Position numbers and translations under genes: made by a program. DNA of 64,000 nt. Source: Acinetobacter gyllenbergii CIP 110306 = MTCC 11365 (GTDB lineage Bacteria; Pseudomonadota; Gammaproteobacteria; Pseudomonadales; Moraxellaceae). Where the stretch lies: contig NZ_ATGG01000002.1 of assembly GCF_000413855.1 (NCBI RefSeq), forward strand, positions 1 to 64,000. The letters are read 5' to 3'. This document shows positions 36,210-45,667 of this stretch, piece by piece (the stretch's first letter is position 1; each line of letters begins with the position of its first letter). Below the pieces are notes generated by a model, which made no database searches, was not told where the DNA came from, and saw nothing but the letters and a program-made list of their open reading frames with translations.

Positions 36210-37231
36210 TCGAAATCGGCTTTGAGTACGATGCGATAACGTGCTTGGCCTGAATGCAGTCGTTCAATCGCCTCATTCAGCTGTGACATTGGAAATAGCT
36301 CAATCTGTGGTGCAATGTTTTTACGTGCAGCGAATTGTAAAAGCTGACGCAGTGCCAGAGGTGAACCCGTAGGTGAAGAAGTGACAGATTTGGCACCTCC
36401 CATGATTGCACCGACAGAGACAGGGATCGGTTCTAAAGTCACGCCAAGGAAATGTAGACGACCTTGTGGTGCAAGGGTATTCAGATAGGCTTGCCAGTTC
36501 AAGGTCACATTGACGGTGCTGAGTAATAAATCAAACTTGCCACGTTGCGCCTTGATGGCTTGGGCATCTCGGCTATTGACCACATGATCAGCGCCCATGG
36601 CCTTGAGTTCTTCGGTTTTATCTGGGTTCGAGCTGAAAGCGGTAATTTCACAGCCCCATGCTTTCAGCAATTTAATCGCAATATGACCGAGACCACCAAT
36701 ACCGATCACGCCGACATGATGGGTCGCTTGAATTTTATGTTTGAGTAAAGGATCAAAGACCGTAATGCCACCACACAGCAGTGGGCCAGCACTTTCGGGA
36801 TCTAAATCGTCTGGAAGGGGAATGACCCATTGCCAACCAGCACGAACTTTATCAGCAAAGCCACCGGCATGTCCGATGATGGTGGCGCTTCTTTCACCTG
36901 TACATAAGACTTGATTGCCGCCAATACAGGGATCACAGGCTTGGCAGGTTTCCGCAGTCCAGCCAATGCCAACGCGTTGACCGACTTTGAGGCCTTTGGC
37001 TTCTGATCCCAGTGCAATGATGGTACCAATGATCTCATGCCCAGCCACTGCAGGATAAACTGACGATTGCCATTCATTATTGATGACGGAAAGATCGGAG
37101 TGGCACAGACCACAATATTCAACCTTAACTTCAACTTGATGAGCTTTTAAGTCTCCCGCATCAAATTGGTAAGGCACCACTTGCTCACCTGCTTGCATTG
37201 CAGCATAAGCGCGAATTTGATTATTGCTCAT
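36206..37231 (-). CDS. zinc-dependent alcohol dehydrogenase
   Basis: 341 residues from the internal ATG ([12 protein letters not shown]). The frame opens four codons earlier. The catalytic zinc ligands are in [10 protein letters not shown] and GHEIIG. The structural zinc Cys4 is [15 protein letters not shown]. The Rossmann motif is [16 protein letters not shown]. It resembles YahK/cinnamyl-alcohol-dehydrogenase-like NADPH aldehyde reductases. The tag gene lies 36 bp upstream on the same strand, so the two may be co-transcribed. Confidence 0.92.
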   Translation of the reverse strand: MSNNQIRAYAAMQAGEQVVPYQFDAGDLKAHQVEVKVEYCGLCHSDLSVINNEWQSSVYPAVAGHEIIGTIIALGSEAKGLKVGQRVGIGWTAETCQACDPCIGGNQVLCTGERSATIIGHAGGFADKVRAGWQWVIPLPDDLDPESAGPLLCGGITVFDPLLKHKIQATHHVGVIGIGGLGHIAIKLLKAWGCEITAFSSNPDKTEELKAMGADHVVNSRDAQAIKAQRGKFDLLLSTVNVTLNWQAYLNTLAPQGRLHFLGVTLEPIPVSVGAIMGGAKSVTSSPTGSPLALRQLLQFAARKNIAPQIELFPMSQLNEAIERLHSGQARYRIVLKADFD

Positions 37232-37267
37232 TGGAACTCCCATTCAAGGAAAATCGATGATGATTGG

Positions 37268-37822
37268 TTATTTAAATTGGCAATCATTTTCATGGTCATT
37301 GACCATACCCACCGCCTGCATAAAAGCATAGCAGGTGGTTGGGCCCACAAATTTAAAGCCACGCTTTTTTAAGGTTTTGGATAGTTTTTGGCTCAGCTCA
37401 GTTTGTGCAGGTGCTTCGCGGTAATTCACGACATCATTATTTTCGGTTTGATGGTCGACGAAATTCCACAGCCAAGCAGGGACATCTTCGACTTCATCTT
37501 TGAGTTTGAGCCAAGCAATGGCATTGTCGCGGATGGCTTTGAGCTTACCAATATGGCGGATTAAACCTGCATCACTGAGTTTGAGTTCGAGTTGATCATC
37601 GGTGAGTGCTGCGACGTCTGCGATGGAATGCTGAAAGAAATGTGAGCGATAATGCTCACGCTTTTTCAGCACCGTGATCCATGATAAACCTGCTTGCTGT
37701 CCTTCCAGACAGAGCATTTCAAATAGGTGAGTTTCATCGTGTTGTGGCTTGCCCCATTCTTGATCATGGTAAGCCATATAGAGCGGATCATCGGAGCACC
37801 AGCCACAGCGTTGAATTGTCAT
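37268..37822 (-). CDS. tag: DNA-3-methyladenine glycosylase I
   Basis: 184 residues, full length. It removes 3-methyladenine from alkylated DNA in base-excision repair. The N-terminal RCGWCSDDPLYMAYHDQEWGKP has the zinc-binding Cys, and GQQAGLSWITVLKKRE is the family core. The remaining zinc ligands are His and Cys near the C terminus (GPTTCYAFMQAVGMVNDH). It is 37 bp downstream of a small hypothetical gene on the same strand. Confidence 0.95.
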   Translation of the reverse strand: MTIQRCGWCSDDPLYMAYHDQEWGKPQHDETHLFEMLCLEGQQAGLSWITVLKKREHYRSHFFQHSIADVAALTDDQLELKLSDAGLIRHIGKLKAIRDNAIAWLKLKDEVEDVPAWLWNFVDHQTENNDVVNYREAPAQTELSQKLSKTLKKRGFKFVGPTTCYAFMQAVGMVNDHENDCQFK

Positions 37823-37858
37823 ATTTGATGCTCCTTGTTGTTATTAGAACAGAATGAA

Positions 37859-38104
37859 TTAAAGTTTGAATATCACCCATTCATTTGGGCGAGTATCCCA
37901 ATAATACAATTCTGCATCGGTTAAATCAGCAAATTTAAGCCAAAAGTCTTTACCTGATTTATCGGCAAAACCGGTACTGATCAGCAAGGCTTCTTCAGTA
38001 ATTTCCATGATCCAACCCTGATAGCTGGTGCCATTCAGGATGATTTTTTGCTGATTTCCAGACTCTGCAAATTCAACCAGACGTTCAATCAATGCTTCTG
38101 ACAT
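37859..38104 (-). CDS. hypothetical protein, 81 aa
   Basis: A small acidic soluble protein with no signal peptide. It contains a beta-rich core (KIILNGTSYQGWIMEITEEALLIST), then FWLKFADLTDAELYYWD. The pattern of a short helix followed by a strand-rich barrel resembles small Sm-like or RNA-binding folds, but this is only an impression. It starts 9 nt after the M23 peptidase stop, so it is probably in the same operon. Confidence 0.7.
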   Translation of the reverse strand: MSEALIERLVEFAESGNQQKIILNGTSYQGWIMEITEEALLISTGFADKSGKDFWLKFADLTDAELYYWDTRPNEWVIFKL

Positions 38105-38113
38105 TGTGTGTTC

Positions 38114-38650
38114 CTAACGTAAATATGGGTATGGGTTGACTGCACCACGCCCTTTGCCATTTAAATAAATGCCGTAGTGTAAATGCGGAGCGGTATAGCG
38201 GGCATTACCCGTATTGCCCACATAACCGATCAGATCACCTTTACGGACATAGTCGCCAACATTGAGACCGCGTTTATGTCCATCCAGATGCGCATAATAG
38301 TGCCAAGTGCCAGCTGGACCCATGATCCAGACCACCTTGCCACCTAAATTATTATTACGTAAATCAGCAACTAAGCCTTCAGTCGCACTATACACTTTCG
38401 TACCACGCTCTGCCATGATATCGATTCCCTCATGGCTACGGCCCTGACTTCGTGCCGCGCCCCAAGTATCCCGTAATTGATTGCGACTCACCCCTTTGAC
38501 CGGAACAGGAAGGCGGCTGTCTAAACGCATGCTCTTGAGCTTATTCACCTGAGCATTGGGTAAGGGGGTAGGTTTCTTTGGGGTGGTGGCACAGGCTGAT
38601 AATAAAATCATCAACACACCTAGAACCGTATAGGAAATCGAATGACGCAC
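38114..38650 (-). CDS. M23 (LytM) peptidase lipoprotein
   Basis: 178 residues. The lipobox LLSAC places a lipidated cysteine at about position 20. The LytM domain (residues 60-170) keeps the zinc ligands HEGID (H-x3-D) and HLH in APHLHYGIY, so it looks catalytically active rather than an EnvC-like activator. It would cut peptidoglycan cross-bridges in the periplasm. It lies 37 bp downstream of mutY on the same strand. Confidence 0.9.
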   Translation of the reverse strand: MRHSISYTVLGVLMILLSACATTPKKPTPLPNAQVNKLKSMRLDSRLPVPVKGVSRNQLRDTWGAARSQGRSHEGIDIMAERGTKVYSATEGLVADLRNNNLGGKVVWIMGPAGTWHYYAHLDGHKRGLNVGDYVRKGDLIGYVGNTGNARYTAPHLHYGIYLNGKGRGAVNPYPYLR

Positions 38651-38687
38651 ACAAACTCCTTGCGTTTGATCTACAACATTTCGAGCA

Positions 38688-39725
38688 TTAGGCCTTTTGT
38701 TTTGCTGTGATCAATTTTTTCATGGCTGTTGGAATGCCTTTGGCAATCGCGGTTTCTGGACTGAGCCATATGCCATTTAATTCGATACTGAGTTGTTCTT
38801 TTTGATCGTGTTCCACGTGGAACAGCTGTTCATGTAGCAACCAAGTAAAGTGAGTAAAGCTATGGCTAATCTGCAAAGATGATACTTGAGCTTGTAGTTT
38901 AAAGTGCTGCTCAATCTGTTGTAATTCGGTTGCATGCTCAATAATGGGTAGGCAATACAGTCCACCCCAAAGGCCATGTGCTTCACGTTGCTGCCATAGC
39001 CATTCATCACCTGACTGAATCAGCAGGACATCTGCCGTTCTGACGGGAACAGGTTTTTTGGCTTTTTTGAAAGGAAGTTCCTGTTCCATGCCTTGTTGAT
39101 AGGCTTGGCAGTGTTGCTGCATCGGGCAGTATAAACACAGTGGTTTTTTTGGGGTACACACGGTTGCGCCCAAGTCCATAATTGCTTGGGTGTAATCATG
39201 ATTGCGCTCTGCTGGACAAAGATTTTCAGCAATTTGCCAGAGTGCTCGTTCATGTTGGGGCTTGGATAGGTCATCTTCAATCGCAAGAAAACGAGCCAAT
39301 ACTCGTTTCACGTTGCCATCCATAATCACACCGTACTGACGTAAGCCAAGGGACATGAGCGCACCTGCGGTGGAGCGGCCAATGCCTGGTAGGTCAATCC
39401 ATTGTTCGAGTGTTTCAGGAAATTTTCCTTGTTGGCTAACGATAGCTGCCGCTTTATGCAGGTTGCGTGCGCGGGCGTAATAGCCGAGTCCTGCCCAATA
39501 AGGTGCGACATCTTCCCAACTGGCTCGACCTAATGTTTCGACCGTTGGAAAACGTTCAATAAAACGATCAAAATATTGCAGTACGGTTTTGACTTGCGTC
39601 TGTTGCAGCATGATTTCTGAAACCCAAACTTTGTAGGGATCATCGGCCACTTGCCATGGCAGGTCGTGACGACCGTGTTGGTCGAACCATGTAAGTAGTG
39701 CATCAGAAAATGAGAAATCAGACAT
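38688..39725 (-). CDS. mutY: A/G-specific adenine glycosylase
   Basis: 345 residues, full length. It removes adenine paired with 8-oxoguanine. The order is the catalytic region EIMLQQTQVKTVLQYF, the helix-hairpin-helix LPGIGRSTAGALMSL and the 4Fe-4S loop with spacing C-x6-C-x2-C-x5-C (CTPKKPLCLYCPMQQHC). The C-terminal NUDIX-like domain recognises 8-oxoG. Upstream lies the repeat-like element at 39783-39947. Confidence 0.96.
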   Translation of the reverse strand: MSDFSFSDALLTWFDQHGRHDLPWQVADDPYKVWVSEIMLQQTQVKTVLQYFDRFIERFPTVETLGRASWEDVAPYWAGLGYYARARNLHKAAAIVSQQGKFPETLEQWIDLPGIGRSTAGALMSLGLRQYGVIMDGNVKRVLARFLAIEDDLSKPQHERALWQIAENLCPAERNHDYTQAIMDLGATVCTPKKPLCLYCPMQQHCQAYQQGMEQELPFKKAKKPVPVRTADVLLIQSGDEWLWQQREAHGLWGGLYCLPIIEHATELQQIEQHFKLQAQVSSLQISHSFTHFTWLLHEQLFHVEHDQKEQLSIELNGIWLSPETAIAKGIPTAMKKLITAKQKA

Positions 39726-39782
39726 GAATCAGAACAGTAAAAAGCAGAGGCATAGTATAGCGGAAATAGGTTTTTTTAGGCG

Positions 39783-39947
39783 TTAAAATTCTATTGGAAC
39801 ATCAACGAGATGTAGGTCGTCAAAGACATAGTGGGAAATTCGATGAGAACTTGGCAAGACTCCGTTAAGTTTGCACTGCCCAATTGAAAGCAGAGCAAGG
39901 CAGCCAAACAGGCGACATCCATGTCGCCTTGCACGTGTAGCAATCAT
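39783..39947 (-). repeat. probable dispersed Acinetobacter repeat with a 54-aa ORF
   Basis: The minus strand has a 54-codon frame (starts MIATRARRHGCRLFG, ends HLVDVPIEF). I recall this translation as a recurrent small hypothetical protein in many Acinetobacter annotations; this is memory, not a search result. It has no ribosome-binding site, a Cys/Arg-rich composition and an internal palindrome GGCGACAT-CC-ATGTCGCC (39911-39928). A dispersed non-coding repeat is therefore more likely than a real gene. It fills most of the 292-bp gap between mutY and the dienelactone hydrolase gene. Towards the latter (39963-40008) are further imperfect inverted repeats around CCATATGG. Confidence 0.5.
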
Positions 39948-40017
39948 CTGGGATTTAAACAACCGAGATCTTCTCTCAATTCCATATGGATTGGGTGTTT
40001 AGAGATCGCTTTTCAAA

Positions 40018-40755
40018 TCACTTTAAATGTTTATCTAACAGCTCATACATCGCGTCAAGACTTTGACGTTCTGCTTCGGCGTTATAGCCTAAGTCAACAT
40101 TGTTGGCCTTAGCGCGCTCATCTGCGAGCGGATTACTAAAACCATGCTTGGCATCTTCAAAAATAATCACCTCATGATCCACAGCAGCATCATGCATTTC
40201 TTGACGGAAGCTGGCCACATTGTCCAAGGTCACCATGCTGTCCAGTTCACCATGCAGGACCAAAATCTCGGCTTTAACTTTGCCTTTCTCAGCAGGAGCT
40301 TTCGGACTCAATACAGCATGGAACGTAGCAACTGCTTCGATATTTGCGCCAGCACGAGCCAAATCTAGCACCACTTTGCCACCATAACAAAAACCAATCG
40401 CTGCCAGCTTGTCGGCATTCACTTCTGACTGAGCCGCTAACGTTGCGAGACCCGCTTGGGCACGCTCAACAATGGTATCTGGCTGTTCAAAGGTTTGGTT
40501 CATCCATTCCGATGCTTGAGGCACGGCTGTGGTCACTTTTTTATCGCCATACATATCAATCGCGAGCGCAGCAAAACCATGCGCTGCCAACTCGCGCGCG
40601 CGTTGTTCTGTATATTCATTACGGCCCCACCACTCAGGTGCAACAATCACCCCAGCAACAGGCATATCAATTGCAGGTGCAGCGAAATAACCAATTAAAC
40701 GTTGACCATCTGGCGCGGTATATTCAATTTCACGGGTGTTAATCGGGAAGCTCAT
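40018..40755 (-). CDS. dienelactone hydrolase family protein
   Basis: 245 residues. The alpha/beta hydrolase triad of this family is visible as Cys in IGFCYGGKVV, Asp in LVLHGELDSMV and His in EDAKHGF. The N-terminal VIVAPEWWGRNEYTEQRARELAAHG is typical. The enzyme hydrolyses dienelactone-like or other ester substrates in the cytoplasm. No ring-cleavage genes are near, so a chlorocatechol role is not supported. Confidence 0.9.
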   Translation of the reverse strand: MSFPINTREIEYTAPDGQRLIGYFAAPAIDMPVAGVIVAPEWWGRNEYTEQRARELAAHGFAALAIDMYGDKKVTTAVPQASEWMNQTFEQPDTIVERAQAGLATLAAQSEVNADKLAAIGFCYGGKVVLDLARAGANIEAVATFHAVLSPKAPAEKGKVKAEILVLHGELDSMVTLDNVASFRQEMHDAAVDHEVIIFEDAKHGFSNPLADERAKANNVDLGYNAEAERQSLDAMYELLDKHLK

Positions 40756-40865
40756 GGTTTAATCCTGATCTGTATTTTTAGAATGCATTGATTAAAACAT
40801 AAAAAGGAAAATGGATGGCATCGTAAAAACATAATAAATACGCTTGTTTTAGTGATGATCAAAAT

Positions 40866-40899
40866 AAAAAAAGAAGAATACTAAGATTCTTCTTTTTTT
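40866..40899 (-). terminator. intrinsic terminator of the DUF1328 gene
   Basis: Perfect 14-bp AT-rich stem AAAAAAAGAAGAAT with its complement and a 6-nt loop, 24 nt after the stop of the small membrane gene. On the minus strand the tail is T-rich. Confidence 0.7.
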
Positions 40900-40922
40900 A
40901 TTTTTTGCGTAGGTCGAAATAA

Positions 40923-41081
40923 CTAGACTTTGCCTCTGGATAAGAAGCCGACGATTGCTAAGATGACGGCAACAACCAATAAGATGACCGCGAAATCTTT
41001 GGATAAACCTGCTACGCCACCAAAACCTAATAAACTGGCAATGAGTGCGATGACTGCAAAAATAATGGCCCAACGGAACAT
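40923..41081 (-). CDS. DUF1328 (YtjA-like) small membrane protein, 52 aa
   Basis: 52 residues, starting [22 protein letters not shown], then [25 protein letters not shown] and a basic end SRGKV. Two transmembrane helices with the G-x-G-G and GL.KD markers fit the DUF1328 family. Those proteins are often stress-induced and of unknown function. A perfect AGGAGG lies 7 nt upstream of the ATG, so expression should be efficient. Confidence 0.92.
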   Translation of the reverse strand: MFRWAIIFAVIALIASLLGFGGVAGLSKDFAVILLVVAVILAIVGFLSRGKV

Positions 41082-41227
41082 GTCGTGTCCTCCTAATTTT
41101 TCGTTATGTATCCACTATAACGTGTGTTTTTTGCACAAAATGTGGTGTTTATGTGGTTTAAATGTTTAATACTTAAAGAAGTGTTAAACCAATTAAAAGA
41201 GATTGAAGTCAGCAAAGCAAAGATGAA

Positions 41228-41236
41228 TGCTATAAT
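41228..41236 (+). promoter_or_regulatory. extended -10 promoter of ycgN
   Basis: TGC-TATAAT is a perfect extended -10, 33 nt before the ycgN ATG. A TTGAAG at 41203-41208 is too far away to be its -35. Confidence 0.65.
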
Positions 41237-41269
41237 AGGACGCTCATTTTTAAATATTGAAAGCTCTGT

Positions 41270-41722
41270 ATGTCCGTCGAACTGCGCCCCAACTTTTGGA
41301 AACACTATCCGCTTGATCAGCTCAGCAATGCGGAGTGGGAGGCATTGTGTGACGGCTGTGGTTTATGTTGTTTGATCAAGTTGGAAGATGAGGAAACAGC
41401 AGAGGTTGCGTATACCAAAGTGGCATGCAAATTACTGGACTGTAAAACCGCGCGTTGTTCAGATTATCCCAACCGTCAGCAGCAAGTGCCTGATTGTATC
41501 CAACTGACGCCTGAACGACTCAGCACCATTTCGTGGTTGCCACCGAGTTGCGCCTACCGTCGTTTGAATGAAGGTAAAAATTTACCCTCATGGCATTACC
41601 TGAATACAGGTTCACGGCAAAGTGTGATCAAGGCAAAAAAGTCGGCTGCAGGACGTTGTATCTCTGAAAGTGAGATCAATGAAGAACAGATTGAAGATTA
41701 TGTTGTGCGTTGGATACGTTAA
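41270..41722 (+). CDS. ycgN: YcgN-family cysteine cluster protein (UPF0260)
   Basis: 150 residues, full length for the family. The conserved cysteines are CDGCGLCCLIKLED near residue 28, then ACKLLDCKTARCSDYPNR and VPDC. This is the CxxCxxCC-type metal or cluster-binding arrangement of the family. The function is unknown. It stands alone behind its own strong promoter. Confidence 0.92.
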   Translation: MSVELRPNFWKHYPLDQLSNAEWEALCDGCGLCCLIKLEDEETAEVAYTKVACKLLDCKTARCSDYPNRQQQVPDCIQLTPERLSTISWLPPSCAYRRLNEGKNLPSWHYLNTGSRQSVIKAKKSAAGRCISESEINEEQIEDYVVRWIR

Positions 41723-41828
41723 TTGCGTCTAGCAAATCAATAAGACATGATGATCATAAAAACAACACTTTTGCAGTATTTTTATTGGCGATGTTCCCTA
41801 AGATGAGAATAAGAGAGGGAGAAATACA

Positions 41829-42992
41829 ATGAATAAACGGTTAATGACGCCTGTATTGTGTAGTAGCTTTTTATTTTTACTGGCTTGCGGTGCCAATAAC
41901 AGCAATTCTAAAACGCCAGAACAGAATACAGCACAACAGGCGTCAAGCCAGCGCATTGCACAAAAGTATCAGATTGAGAGCGTCGCTGAATTTGATGAGC
42001 CATGGGCGATTGCGAGTTTGCCCGATCAGCGTTTGCTGATTACTGAGCGTAAAGGGCAATTAAAATTATTTGATCCCCAAACCAAATCCAGTATCAATGT
42101 GAGTGGCGTTCCAACCGTCAGTTATGGTGGGCAAGGAGGCTTAGGTGATGTCATTTTGCATCCTGATTTTCAGCAAAATCATGCATTATATTTAAGTTAT
42201 GCCAGCAAAGGTCAGGGTGGTTATGGTGCCGAGATTGCACATGCAACACTGGATTTATCTGATCCCAAGCAACCCAAGCTCACGGATTTAAAAACCATCT
42301 GGCAACAAGTGCCGAAAGTGTCAGGGCAAGGCCATTATGGTCATCGTCTGCAGTTTGGTCCCGATGGCAAACTTTGGGTCAGTTCGGGTGAACGCCAAAA
42401 GTTTGATCCTGCCCAAGATTTAAACAGTAATTTAGGCAAGGTTTTGCGTTTAAATGCAGATGGAACTGCTGCGGAAGACAATCCGTTTCACCAAAAAGGC
42501 GGTGTAACGGCTGAAATTTGGTCACTGGGTCATCGTAATCCATTGGGCATGGTTTTCGACCAGCAAGGGCAATTGTGGGTGGTTGAAATGGGCCCTAAAG
42601 GTGGTGATGAATTAAACCGTATTGTGAAAGGGGAAAACTATGGCTATCCAACGGTTTCGAATGGCGACCATTATTCAGGGTTGCCGATTCCTGATCATGA
42701 TACCCGTCCAGAATTTAAAGCTCCTGAAATCGATTGGACCCCTGTGATCTCACCGTCTAGCATGATCATTTATTCCGCTCAGCAGTTTCCTTTATGGCAA
42801 CACAAGGCTTTGATTGGTGGTTTATCCTCTAAAGCCATTGTGGTGGTGGACATTCAATCTCGACCTGTGCAAGAAGTTCAACGACTTGAGATGAAACAAC
42901 GAATTCGTGGGCTACACCAAGCGGAAGATGGTTCAATCTGGGTGATCGAAGATGGACCGAAAGCCAAGCTACTTAAACTGCATGCCAATTAA
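41829..42992 (+). CDS. PQQ-type aldose sugar dehydrogenase lipoprotein
   Basis: 387 residues. The lipobox LLACG gives a lipidated cysteine at position 20, so it is periplasmic and membrane-anchored. The six-bladed propeller of the soluble glucose/sorbosone dehydrogenase family is indicated by FDEPWAIASLPDQRLLITERKG, LHPDFQQNHALYLSY, GHYGHRLQFGPDGKLWVSSGE and HRNPLGMVFD. Relatives such as YliI oxidise aldoses with PQQ. GAGGGAGA precedes the ATG. The beta-lactamase gene follows on the same strand. Confidence 0.9.
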   Translation: MNKRLMTPVLCSSFLFLLACGANNSNSKTPEQNTAQQASSQRIAQKYQIESVAEFDEPWAIASLPDQRLLITERKGQLKLFDPQTKSSINVSGVPTVSYGGQGGLGDVILHPDFQQNHALYLSYASKGQGGYGAEIAHATLDLSDPKQPKLTDLKTIWQQVPKVSGQGHYGHRLQFGPDGKLWVSSGERQKFDPAQDLNSNLGKVLRLNADGTAAEDNPFHQKGGVTAEIWSLGHRNPLGMVFDQQGQLWVVEMGPKGGDELNRIVKGENYGYPTVSNGDHYSGLPIPDHDTRPEFKAPEIDWTPVISPSSMIIYSAQQFPLWQHKALIGGLSSKAIVVVDIQSRPVQEVQRLEMKQRIRGLHQAEDGSIWVIEDGPKAKLLKLHAN

Positions 42993-43041
42993 ATTCTAAC
43001 TCCAAGTGATATACACAATGAATCAGCCGAAAGCCTTTTCT

Positions 43042-44205
43042 ATGACTTTAAAAAAACTATCTTTACTGGCAGGACTGTTGTCCTGCAGTTCAGCGCTTTG
43101 GGCTGGAAATTTGACCGAGCAACAGGTTAAAAGCATTGTTGATCAACAATTTAAACCTTTATTAGCACAATATAAAATCCCTGGTATGGCCGTTGCTGTG
43201 ACCCTGAATGGTCAACATTATTTCGTGAATTATGGATTGGCTTCTAAGCAAAATCAACAAGCGGTCAGCAACAATACTTTGTTTGAACTTGGTTCGGTGA
43301 GTAAGACTTTTAATGCGACTTTAACGGGCTATGCACAGGCACAAGGACAACTGTCTTTGTCGGATCATCCTGCAAAATATTTTCCGGAACTGAAACATAC
43401 TGCGGTCAATCGTGCCACGATATTGAATCTGGGGGCCTATAACGCAGGCGGTTTTCCGTTGCAGTTCCCCGATGAAGTGGTTCAGCAGCAGGATATGATC
43501 AAGTATTTTCAGACTTGGCAAGCAAAAACCAAAGTTGGTGCTGCGCGTCAATATTCCAACCCGAGTATTGGTTTGATGGGCTATGTCACCGCCTTAGCGA
43601 TGAAAAAACCGTATAGCGAACTGATTGAAAAAACTTTGCTGCCGCAATTGGGAATGACACAAAGTTTTATTCGAGTACCTGAGCAGCACATGTCGCAATA
43701 TGCATGGGGATACAAAGCCGATCAAGCCATGCGTGTTTCACCAGGTATGTTTGATGCAGAAGCGTATGGGCTGAAAAGTAGCAGTGCGGATATGTTGAAA
43801 TTCCTCGATGCACAAATCAATCCTCAGCAGTTCAAACAACCGCTTCGCAAAGCGATTGAAAATACCCATGTGGGTTATTTTAAAGTGGGGTCAATGACCC
43901 AAGGTTTGGGTTGGGAGCAGTATGCCTATCCCGTATCGCTCGAGACACTGTTACAGGGTAACTCCAGCAAAATGGCTTTAGAGAGTCATGCAATCACACC
44001 TATTAAACAACCGAAGCTTGCGCCACCTGAGACCTTCTTTAATAAAACAGGAGCGACCAATGGTTTTGGTGCCTATGTGGCCTTTATTCCGCAGCAAAAA
44101 ATTGGAATTGTGATGTTGGCCAATACCAATTTCCCCAATGAAGAGCGGATCAAAGCCAGCTATCGGGTGATGCAACAGTTGGTTCAGAACAACAGCGCGC
44201 AATAG
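43042..44205 (+). CDS. class C beta-lactamase, ADC-like
   Basis: 387 residues from this ATG; in-frame starts at 43018 and 43006 would only lengthen the signal peptide, and ADC enzymes have about 383 residues. The signal peptide ends SALWA before GNLTEQQ. The class C motifs are complete: SVSK (acylated Ser), YSN and KTG in NKTGATNGFGAYV. EAYGLKS and FPNEERIKASY are ADC-like. The sequence differs from A. baumannii ADC at many sites. No ampR-type regulator adjoins it. It is a periplasmic cephalosporinase. Confidence 0.9.
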   Translation: MTLKKLSLLAGLLSCSSALWAGNLTEQQVKSIVDQQFKPLLAQYKIPGMAVAVTLNGQHYFVNYGLASKQNQQAVSNNTLFELGSVSKTFNATLTGYAQAQGQLSLSDHPAKYFPELKHTAVNRATILNLGAYNAGGFPLQFPDEVVQQQDMIKYFQTWQAKTKVGAARQYSNPSIGLMGYVTALAMKKPYSELIEKTLLPQLGMTQSFIRVPEQHMSQYAWGYKADQAMRVSPGMFDAEAYGLKSSSADMLKFLDAQINPQQFKQPLRKAIENTHVGYFKVGSMTQGLGWEQYAYPVSLETLLQGNSSKMALESHAITPIKQPKLAPPETFFNKTGATNGFGAYVAFIPQQKIGIVMLANTNFPNEERIKASYRVMQQLVQNNSAQ

Positions 44206-44287
44206 AATGTCGCGTGAGTGCAGATTCAAATTGTAGATTTGAGCCAGACACAATAGACTAGGGTAAAAGATCATAAAGCCAGTGATG

Positions 44288-45562
44288 ATGTCAGATACAC
44301 ATATTCCTTTACCTGAACGTTTACGTCCTCGTGACTTGTCCGAAATTATCGGACAAGATCATTTGCTGGGTGACAATGCCCCTTTACGTCAGATGATTGA
44401 TCAAGGACACCTGCCTTCGATCATCTTTTGGGGGCCTCCTGGGGTAGGGAAAACCACGATTGCATTGTTATTGGCTCAGGCGGTAGATCGTCCTTTTATC
44501 AGTCTGTCTGCACTCAATACAGGCGTGAAAGAACTGCGTGAGGTGATTGCGGAAAGCGGGGACTTGTTGACCCCTGTGGTATTTATTGACGAGATTCATC
44601 GTTTCAATAAATCGCAGCAAGATGCCTTACTCAATGCGGTTGAGAAAGGCAAAATCACCTTGATTGGGGCAACTACAGAGAATCCTTCTTTTGAAGTGAA
44701 TAGTGCCTTGTTATCGCGTTGTCAGGTGTATACCCTGAATAACCTGAGTGCTGAGGCGATTCAAACCCTATTGAATAAAGCCATTCAAACGGATAAGTTC
44801 TTAAAAGAACGTTTTATCCAGATTGAAGAATATGATGCGCTGATTCAATTTGCGGCAGGTGATGCACGCAAGGCGCTTAATCTGATTGATCTGATTGCCA
44901 GTACTTTTGAACCTGATGTTGAAAATATCGTAACTAATGCCATCGTCGTTAAAGTCGCACAGCAAAATATTGCACGCTATGACAAATCAGGTGAGCAGCA
45001 TTATGATTTGGTTTCGGCTTTTATTAAATCGATTCGCGGCAGTGATCCAGATGCAACCCTGTACTGGATGGCACGCATGCTGAAAGGTGGCGAAGATCCA
45101 GTCTTTATTGCGCGCCGTATGCTGATTGCTGCATCGGAAGATATTGGCAATTCCAATCCAAATGCCTTGTTGCTGGCGGGAGAGTGTTTCCGTTCAGTCC
45201 AAGCCGTGGGGATGCCTGAAGCGCGCATTATTCTAGGACAATGTGCCGTGTATTTGGCTACTAGCCCGAAAAGTAATAGCACCTATCTCGCGATTAACAA
45301 AGCCTTGGAGTTGGCAGAAAAAACCGCAAACCTGCCAGTACCTTTGCACTTACGCAATGCGCCAACCAAGTTGATGAAGCAGCAAGGTTATGGGGTGGAT
45401 TATCTGTATCCGCACAACTATCCAGAACATTTTGTGTTACAGGACTATTTGCCACCCGAGTTGCGTGGTACCAAGCTGTACGAGCGAGCCTTAAATAAAC
45501 GTGAAGTCGAAGGCGAACGCTTGCAGCAGCGTCGTTGGCAACAGGAACAACAGCAGCAGTAA
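44288..45562 (+). CDS. rarA: replication-associated recombination protein A
   Basis: 424 residues, full length for RarA/MgsA. The AAA+ ATPase has Walker [10 protein letters not shown] near residue 50, Walker [11 protein letters not shown] and sensor-1 GATTENPSF. The C-terminal tetramerisation domain is present. It acts at stalled replication forks. Three in-frame ATG/GTG codons cluster at 44282-44288; the last gives [14 protein letters not shown] and is preferred. The usual partner serS is not adjacent. Confidence 0.94.
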   Translation: MSDTHIPLPERLRPRDLSEIIGQDHLLGDNAPLRQMIDQGHLPSIIFWGPPGVGKTTIALLLAQAVDRPFISLSALNTGVKELREVIAESGDLLTPVVFIDEIHRFNKSQQDALLNAVEKGKITLIGATTENPSFEVNSALLSRCQVYTLNNLSAEAIQTLLNKAIQTDKFLKERFIQIEEYDALIQFAAGDARKALNLIDLIASTFEPDVENIVTNAIVVKVAQQNIARYDKSGEQHYDLVSAFIKSIRGSDPDATLYWMARMLKGGEDPVFIARRMLIAASEDIGNSNPNALLLAGECFRSVQAVGMPEARIILGQCAVYLATSPKSNSTYLAINKALELAEKTANLPVPLHLRNAPTKLMKQQGYGVDYLYPHNYPEHFVLQDYLPPELRGTKLYERALNKREVEGERLQQRRWQQEQQQQ

Positions 45563-45601
45563 TCAAAAATTCGGTTGATTCACCGATCATTTTAAAATTG
45601 T

Positions 45602-45643
45602 CCAAAGCAAGAACCCGAATCGCATCGATAGATTCTGCTTTGG
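45602..45643 (+). promoter_or_regulatory. structured leader before yddG
   Basis: CCAAAGCA (45602-45609) pairs with TGCTTTGG (45636-45643). Inside it GAATC (45617-45621) pairs with GATTC (45631-45635). It ends 24 nt before the exporter ATG. No U-tract follows, so it is not a terminator. A regulatory role is inferred. Confidence 0.35.
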
Positions 45644-45667
45644 CCTCAATATTCTATTTGTATAAAA

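Noticed and set aside
39911..39928. Minus-strand ACATGGATGT in a hairpin loop as a second CsrA-type RNA
   Set aside because: It is a single strong motif, no terminator follows and the surrounding sequence looks like a dispersed repeat.
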